NCBI GenBank assembly: GCA_003427395.1
Contig: BFEA01000035.1
Coordinates: 3,078,330-3,142,329 of the forward strand
Source: Chara braunii
Taxonomy: Eukaryota > Streptophyta > Charophyceae > Charales > Characeae
Length of the DNA stretch: 64,000 nt
Direction of reading: 5' to 3'
The notes under the pieces were generated by a model. It was not told the DNA's origin. It ran no database searches and was given only the letters and a program-made list of their open reading frames with translations. Every line of letters starts with the position of its first letter. Position 1 is the stretch's first letter. The position numbers and the translations under genes are program-made. Positions 58,012 to 64,000 of the stretch are shown here, in pieces.

Positions 58012-58032
58012 CTATATATATATATATATATG
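58012..58032. repeat. (TA)n run
   Basis: CCCTATATATATATATATAT within the leader. The left copy has a shorter TTTTATATATAAAGGG version at about 46391-46406. Confidence 0.8.
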
Positions 58033-58166
58033 TAAATACATATGTCTTAAGTGTTTCGCGCGACCTACTGTGACCAAGCGTAAGGGTTAAACAAATTATG
58101 TTCTTGAGAGAAAAGGGAGATCCTCTTTTATCCTTTGTTTTTTGGAGTTTTTATAGTTGAACGTTG

Positions 58167-58318
58167 TACTCCGTGGCAGTCATCAAAATCAAACCCCTTG
58201 ATTTCTCTCTAGACCCTGGATGATAAAGCTGGTCTCCTATGCGATAAGAGACGATTGCCACCACATGTATGAACCTGTGTACCACCCACTCTCCGTAGGG
58301 TGCAGAAGAGGGTGTGGT
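58167..58318. repeat. Likely genomic source of the chimeric segment at 36884-37034
   Basis: Starts TACTCCGTGGCAGTCATC and ends GAAGAGGGTGTGGT. Near-identical to 36884-37034. Here it is continuous with flanking sequence and lacks adapter, so this is the genuine location. It has no counterpart in the left inverted copy. Confidence 0.75.
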
Positions 58319-59149
58319 TCTCAACCGCACTTGGCGGTTGTCCAACGTCGAGAGATCAATCCCTCAAGGTGCGTATCAGCCGACACTTGAGTGTCGAATG
58401 CGACCCTTGACTAATGAGGACCGCATGAGTATGGGCACTACATAGTACGCCATCATTACGATTGCTTGCGTATGCTTGCATTGTGAGTCAATATGAGCTA
58501 GCTCCGCGTCTGCGCGGTTTTATACAAAGTCTCGCGCACGTCGTCTATCCAATTGCCGCATCGGAAAGTTATGAGATTGCTATTAAGGGACTAGGGGTGT
58601 TGTCGCGTTGTTTGTTCTGTATCGTTCTGTATATGTACGTGCGGGTGCGTGTTTTAATTTTTATGTCTTTAGAGTGGTGTACGCATGGTGTGTGGGATAC
58701 GTCCTAGTCGACCGACGACGAGTCGCGCTTGGGACCTCATCCCCCCAAGACGTCGGTTTGGGTGCGGTTCCGATAGAGGCGTAAAACCGCGTGTACCCCC
58801 TATGCTACAGCGAACGAGAAACACCCTCGGCTGGTCCACCTCTACGATTGCAACTGATTAGCTTTCGTACTGTAGACGGGTAGCTCGACGAGGATACGCC
58901 CACCGAAGGGAGGTAACGACTCCCGTAAGGTGGAGGTAAGTCGTGCCTCGCGTTGGCCTTATCCTGTTGTAGGGGCTCGCGAGAGGTATGACTGGCGCAC
59001 TCGGCCTGAGGCTTGCGGAAGCTCTATGTGTATTAGCGAGGAGGATCGGACCTACTCGTGCGTGACGCGGTCGGGAGGGTCCCGCCCCATTTTGTGCGGT
59101 GCTATACCGATGCGCTCGACAACGCCTAAGTCAAGGAGCACCAGAGCAA

Positions 59150-59810
59150 AATAATAAATATAACACAATAAATAATAAAAATAATTAGAAATTTTGAATT
59201 GTTAGAATATGACGAATGAAGAAAAAAAAAACGTTAGCACCGTTTTAACGGCCCCGATGACGAAACCAAAGGGGATTGCCCCGCCTGACCCTCAACCCCT
59301 CGGTCTCTCCGCGCCGTTCCGATACTCTTGTGCTGCTGCCACTGCCCTCGATCTTTCAATCTCCCTGTTGAAAGTTGGACACTGTAACCAATAGCGCTAG
59401 GCGGAAGACTGGGTCTAGTGTTGACGGACACCAAAATAAAACGGATACTACTCGACACGCAGATCTACCGAAACGTTTCAAAATCACATTGTTGTCGATG
59501 TCGTCTTCCACACGTACGCACAAGTCACAGGCAGGCGCACCAATCAAGAGACAATTTTTTTTAATCCTAGCTTAATAAAAACTAAAAATTTGGTTGGCAA
59601 TCGCGCGGCTCTTCAATCATTAACAAGAAAAAATCATGCACACCTTATGTCTGCGCATCCACACATTCTCTACTCCAGTCAACTGTCCAGTCAACGCAAA
59701 CCACGAACGCAACTACACCTCGCACGGTATACTTAATCTTTTAACCAAACTTATTTTTCTATCGCTTGCAAAAAACAGGGCGGATACTCTTGTAAGGGTA
59801 TTCGCACCGA
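59150..59810 (+). mobile_element. Repeat with tRNA-like segment, copy B
   Basis: Inverted relative to 51690-52380. On the minus strand, near 59400-59330, it reads CCTAGCGCTATTGGTTACAG then TGTCCAACTTTCAACAGG, aligning with the tRNA-like part of copy A. Both copies share AACGTTTC..AATCACATTGTTGTCG-type flanks and an A/T-rich run. Confidence 0.45.
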
Positions 59811-62490
59811 CAACTTACATGACCATATTAAGCGATGTCCCCGTCGCTTCGCAGAATAAAAAAATTATTAGTCCATCCATGATCCAAATTGTTGACGGGA
59901 AAGGAACCAATCCGATTCGCCAACAGACTCCGGTTCAAGGTCTTCATCAATCCATGTCAAAGGCAACTATATGTTGTCAGGATTCTAAACTTGGTCTCCA
60001 TTGTTCTGACACTAGGATGGCGGTGTACTAGACATACGTACTACAACATAACTTCCAACAACCTTCTCAACCGTCTTCTCCCCATTGTCCTCGATAAACG
60101 TCGACTTCTCGTTAAGTGTCTCATTTAGTCTCTACCCTACAAGCAGGGCTATAACTAGAGACGCGGGTCCTAACCGAGACCTTTAAAGACACTCTTGCCT
60201 CCCTCCAATAATTCTCACAATCAAGTATATATATATTATATATATATATATATATCTTATCTAAGACTCTTCCCGCAGTTTAATACAGGAATGTCAAGTC
60301 TCCATCTTGGTCCACCATAGTCTAGGTGATCGAGTCAGATTTACTGTCGTCCACGTTGTTATTTTAGCGGTAGTGCCCTCGCAGGTTAAGCCACAATAGG
60401 CTTTCTCCTGATAAACATTCAATCAGGACTCTTTAAAAAAACTCAATTGAATCGACTCCTATCCCAACGCCCTCCTGTAGGAGTAAAACCCTCTCGGACA
60501 GCTACACCCTTTAAGTCTTTACTCCGTTGGTAAGACGCAGGCCCGCTGTTCAGGTTACGCCGATCAGCAGCCAACACTAGGGGTTGCGCCCTAGTGATGT
60601 TAAACTTTACCGTTAGTTTAGTCTTTCCTGCGAATGTCCTAAGATTAACACAAGTGGTTGGACGGTGTGTCGCAACGATACATGTGTATTTGCGGGACTA
60701 CGCAAAGGTCTGCCACACATAAAGGCATTTACCAGTCTTCAATGGGACAACACGAAGAACACAACATCCTCTCCACATTTGACAAAACAAAATCACGGTC
60801 AGATTCACAAGGCCATGACCTCCTAATTTGATCAGAGTAAGAGGGTCACACAAATTAATGACATCTTCCAAAGAAATCACTCTTGCGACCTCGAAAATTT
60901 CACCAATGATCAAACAAAAACTTGGTTCTTCTTGTCAGACTTTATCTTTCAAATCAGTTTTCCATAACATTGAATCTGTTAACCACCTTTCAAGGAGGTC
61001 TCACTCATTAGGTCTCCCAGTCATTCCTATCTCTTTAGGATGAACTTTTACACGACCTTTTTAAAAGACCTCTACTGAAGATGAGTCTCCAAATGAAAAA
61101 ATAACCACCTTCCTTCTTGGAGGTGTCTGAACCATAAAACCACTTAGCACGTGAGAGACCAACTTATCGGTTCAGGTCACAACACAACAATAAACATTCG
61201 GCATGGTAAGCGTTCAAGTCTCAAAGAGTCATAAATCTCTTAGGGTTCTGACATCCTTCACGAAAACAAACTGCATTTCCTCCCCTTATACCTGGTCTTA
61301 TCATCTGTCGATGGGCAGGTCGCACGAGTATACCGAAAAGTAGGCAGTTCATACCCATTCGCATTCACAAAATACACAATATACGAGATGTTTCTCATAC
61401 ATCTCTCACACAAAGCCATCATACATCAGGATAAAACCACACATGTGAGAGTGATTGTGACCGCCATATATAAGTAGTCTGAGGTAAAATCTCAATTCAA
61501 TATACACTTAGGGGTATAATCACACAAAACCATGGTCTCCTTGACTAGAGCTAAGCTAAAACCACTCTAATCAAGGTGTAATTGCATCCCTCAAATCGGA
61601 GGAATCCAAGTAACTCAAGACATATCCAAATATCCAAAAGTAACACAAAACCCACCATGCCTCGATCGATCAAAAGTTGACAGCGGTCTTGAGTCAGAAT
61701 GTTGTGCATATTTTTCTCTCACATCTCAACATAACTCACAAGAGAAGAGATCTAGCAGATCAACCCTCGAGGTTATAGAATCCTGAAAACGTAAACTTAA
61801 AGCCCATAAAAACTCAATATATCTTATATATATTTATAGGCGTATAGGCAGGTACACCCTCCCAACTCAGGTTGATATGGCTTAGAAAAAAACTCAATCC
61901 TCAAGTACAATCACCTTATCTCAAATCTTAGGGTGATATTCCGAGAGGAAAGTACGTGTCTAAAGGGACATGCATCATAGTCAAAGTCACACGAGTGTTC
62001 TTAACAAGATAATATTCTTACGTCTCTCAGTATAATCAAACTTATGTTACAAGTCATATCCTCGACCATCTCTTATCCTCATCATGCTGTAAATGCGTGA
62101 GGCTCACTTTCATGTTTTGATCATGCTCTAATCATTCTTCCCTTTAGCAGACACAAGAATTTATGAGGCGCTTACTCAATCTAATATGAGACTCTTTCTG
62201 ATTCAACATATACACTCAACACACTAAAAGCATGTATGTACATCTTCTAACTCACGTGGTATACAATCAGGATCTTACCGATTAAACACGGAGTTGGGAT
62301 CACACATAGCCTACTACCCTAACTCCTCTGTCCACATATATACAACCGGACTTATTAAAAAACGTCCTAAGCAATCTAAGGTCAACCTCTGGCTGAAACC
62401 TTCCCAAGCCTAAGGGTTAATCACCTCCTCACACTACGGTACTTTCTTTTAACCCTGACCCTTTTATCATTTTCCACATCCTTCAGTCAT
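59811..62490. other. Anonymous sequence
   Basis: 2.7 kb, AT-moderate, with an (AT)n run at about 60227-60254 and a small perfect hairpin CACTAGGG-GTTGCG-CCCTAGTG near 60576. No frame is recognised. It may be decayed pol of the gag-like fragment to its right, but no RT or integrase motif is visible. Confidence 0.35.
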
Positions 62491-62499
62491 CTTATCCAC

Positions 62500-63720
62500 C
62501 TTTCTCGTACCTTTGGCTGCTTTACCTATCCTGACTACCATCAGAACTGCCGTTCATCGTACCTTTTTCTTCCTTGCATTCCACTTATGGTTTTGTTTGT
62601 GTCCATCACGCCCTCTAGTACCTCCTCTGCTGCCATCATGTCCTATATTGTTGCGTTTGCCATCCCCGCGGCCCCTTCCAACCTCCTGTCTTTGGCCTCC
62701 TCCACCGGCCACGCTGCCTTGGGACATTAGTTTTGTCGACGACTGCAACGGTCTGATAGGCTGAGTTGGTTGAGTTTGGGCTGCTGGAGGCCTAAGCGGC
62801 ATCATGCTCACCTATGAATCCAAATAACTGCCTTGTGCCCATGACATATATGGACTATACATCGGCCACAGACTCATTTGATGGCATGGCGCCCGCTGCC
62901 CATATAATACCCGCTCAGTCGACAGAGGTTCTTTTCACGTTGCTTTATCTCCCAATTCTTGCGAGCTGGTCGTTACTTGCCACGAACATTGCCCCTTTCC
63001 GGTACCTTGACCTCCCTGGACTAGGTTCCTCGCTTTTCGCCGAGCCTTCGTTAACTTGGGAGGTTTACGTTCGTCCTTTACCTCAATCACCATTTTACTT
63101 TCAACTTTCCCCTAAGCACTAGTCCGTCTTCTCGGGGTTCCCCTAAGGAGGAGTAACTATATGTCATCACCCTTTGCTCCTCCTTCATCCTAACCAGCCG
63201 GCTCATTTGAGGCACCCTCTAAAACCTTCCGTTTGCCCTTCCTAACGTCTTCCAGTCGCGTCAACCTTTCTTCCAATATTCCCACTTGTCTTTGTATACC
63301 ACTCAACTCTCTTTGTGTTGACGCAACTCTAGCTGGTTGCACAAGACTCCTACGATGTGGACTCTCTATTCCAACTTATGAAAACCTTAGCCTGAAAGAA
63401 GCGTCCATCTCACCCCAAGTTTGCGACTTGAATATGAGAGTATATACCTCCTCACTCAATTCTATGCAGACGAACAATGACAACATGCTCCACATCGCCT
63501 TTTCGTCCCACATCTTCACGAGACTGAAGCCATGATAGTCGCGTAGGAAGGCAGACAAGTTCCTTCTTTCAAATATCAGGGTTCAAAGGTCTGGGATCAT
63601 TGAGCCGTGTACCGACTCGCGCAACAACACTTTGGTGAAACATGTACTTCTCCAGAAGAGGATTTTAGCGAAACCACTTCCTTTAGTCATGATGTCGAGG
63701 TCAACCTGGCAAGCATGATA
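62500..63720 (-). pseudogene. Decayed retroelement gag-like region
   Basis: Minus strand from 63720 down: FERRNLSAFLRDYHGFSLVK, then an acidic helix ending ELSEEVYTLIF, a predicted coiled coil (TQRELSGIQRQVGILEERLT), a Lys/Arg-rich part and a Gly/Arg-rich tail (GQRQEVGRGRGDG) near 62680. This order (globular helix domain, coiled coil, basic Gly-rich tail) is typical of plant and green-alga gag proteins. Stops and frameshifts are frequent. The left end of the element is not defined. Confidence 0.42.
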
Positions 63721-64000
63721 AACAATGGATGACCAAGTTGTAACACAAGAAAGCTCAAAACAAATAAGGGCTAGTAAAACTGCTAATATTCAAACCACAC
63801 TAATTATTTTCTCGTCCACACAACGAGACCTTAATTTTAGTTACCCTTACTCTAACTTTAAGGGTACTATAAACAATATACACCCCACATAGACAGAGCT
63901 TTCAAAGCCAGCCATAGGGAGTCAGTAACCGCAGCCACAAAAATCGATGACCCTTGCACTCGTACTACATAGTAAGGTGGTCGAAGACAAATTTGTGAGA

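Larger units (their letters stand above)
55210..59810 (+). mobile_element. Right inverted copy of the non-coding LTR-type element
   Basis: Plus-strand counterpart of 44780-49000, extended to 59810 by the tRNA-like repeat segment. Contains the probable LTR (55210-57352), putative primer site, an AT-rich leader, a 152-bp segment (58167-58318) absent from the left copy, and a GC-rich block with CGCGCGG and GAGTGTCG words. No coding sequence recognised. Confidence 0.68.

Noticed and set aside
1-64000. tRNA, rRNA or other standard RNA genes
   Set aside because: None with a complete cloverleaf or recognisable core was seen; the tRNA-like segments at 52.1 and 59.4 kb lack a proper T-arm.

Overview
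This is a repeat-rich eukaryotic window. It has spliced exons with GT..AG introns, LTR retrotransposons with plant-type primer binding sites, LINE and SINE-like debris with poly(A) tails, huge microsatellites and assembly gaps. The one recognisable host gene is the 3' part of an ATG1 (ULK-type autophagy kinase) gene of plant type. The chromodomain Ty3/gypsy element is also of plant/green-alga style. A large streptophyte genome is the best fit; a charophyte such as Chara is my guess from the retroelement style, not something the sequence proves.

Layout. 1-9756: last exons of ATG1 on the + strand (1080-1547, 8343-8413, 9499-9756). They are separated by a 6.8 kb intron that holds a 2.8 kb polypyrimidine TTC/TCG/TCC tract followed by about 1 kb of polypurine GGA/GAA tracts. 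9757-16400: mostly anonymous DNA with a 68-base G tract, many short tandem duplications and one unrecognised gene model (three phase-compatible exons, about 13.57-14.66 kb). 16.4-17.1 kb: decayed gag-like fragment on the minus strand. 17.16-31.05 kb: two tandem units of about 1.5-1.8 kb carrying a LINE endonuclease fragment; the second unit is split by a 10.6 kb chromodomain Ty3/gypsy element (19121-29747). 31.3-33.4 kb: a fold-back hairpin element and a decayed LINE reverse transcriptase on the minus strand. 33.5-40.6 kb: tandem duplications (403 bp and 308 bp units), poly(A)-tailed repeats and a clear sequencing-adapter chimera near 36.9-37.06 kb. 40.7-46 kb: seven copies of a short poly(A)-tailed SINE-like family.

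44.8-59.8 kb is a large quasi-palindrome. Two diverged copies of the same non-coding retroelement (probable 2 kb LTR, tRNA-Arg-like primer binding site, leader) lie in inverted orientation. Each LTR carries an array of stem-loops with a nearly constant loop and stems whose sequence changes on both sides together. This is the most unusual biological signal in the window. 59.8-64 kb is anonymous DNA ending in a decayed gag-like coding region on the minus strand.

Only ATG1 can be given a cellular role. Nearly everything else is mobile-element sequence in different stages of decay, and two N-gaps plus one adapter junction limit confidence in local order. Coding claims come from reading translations and splice phases by eye; no database search was run.
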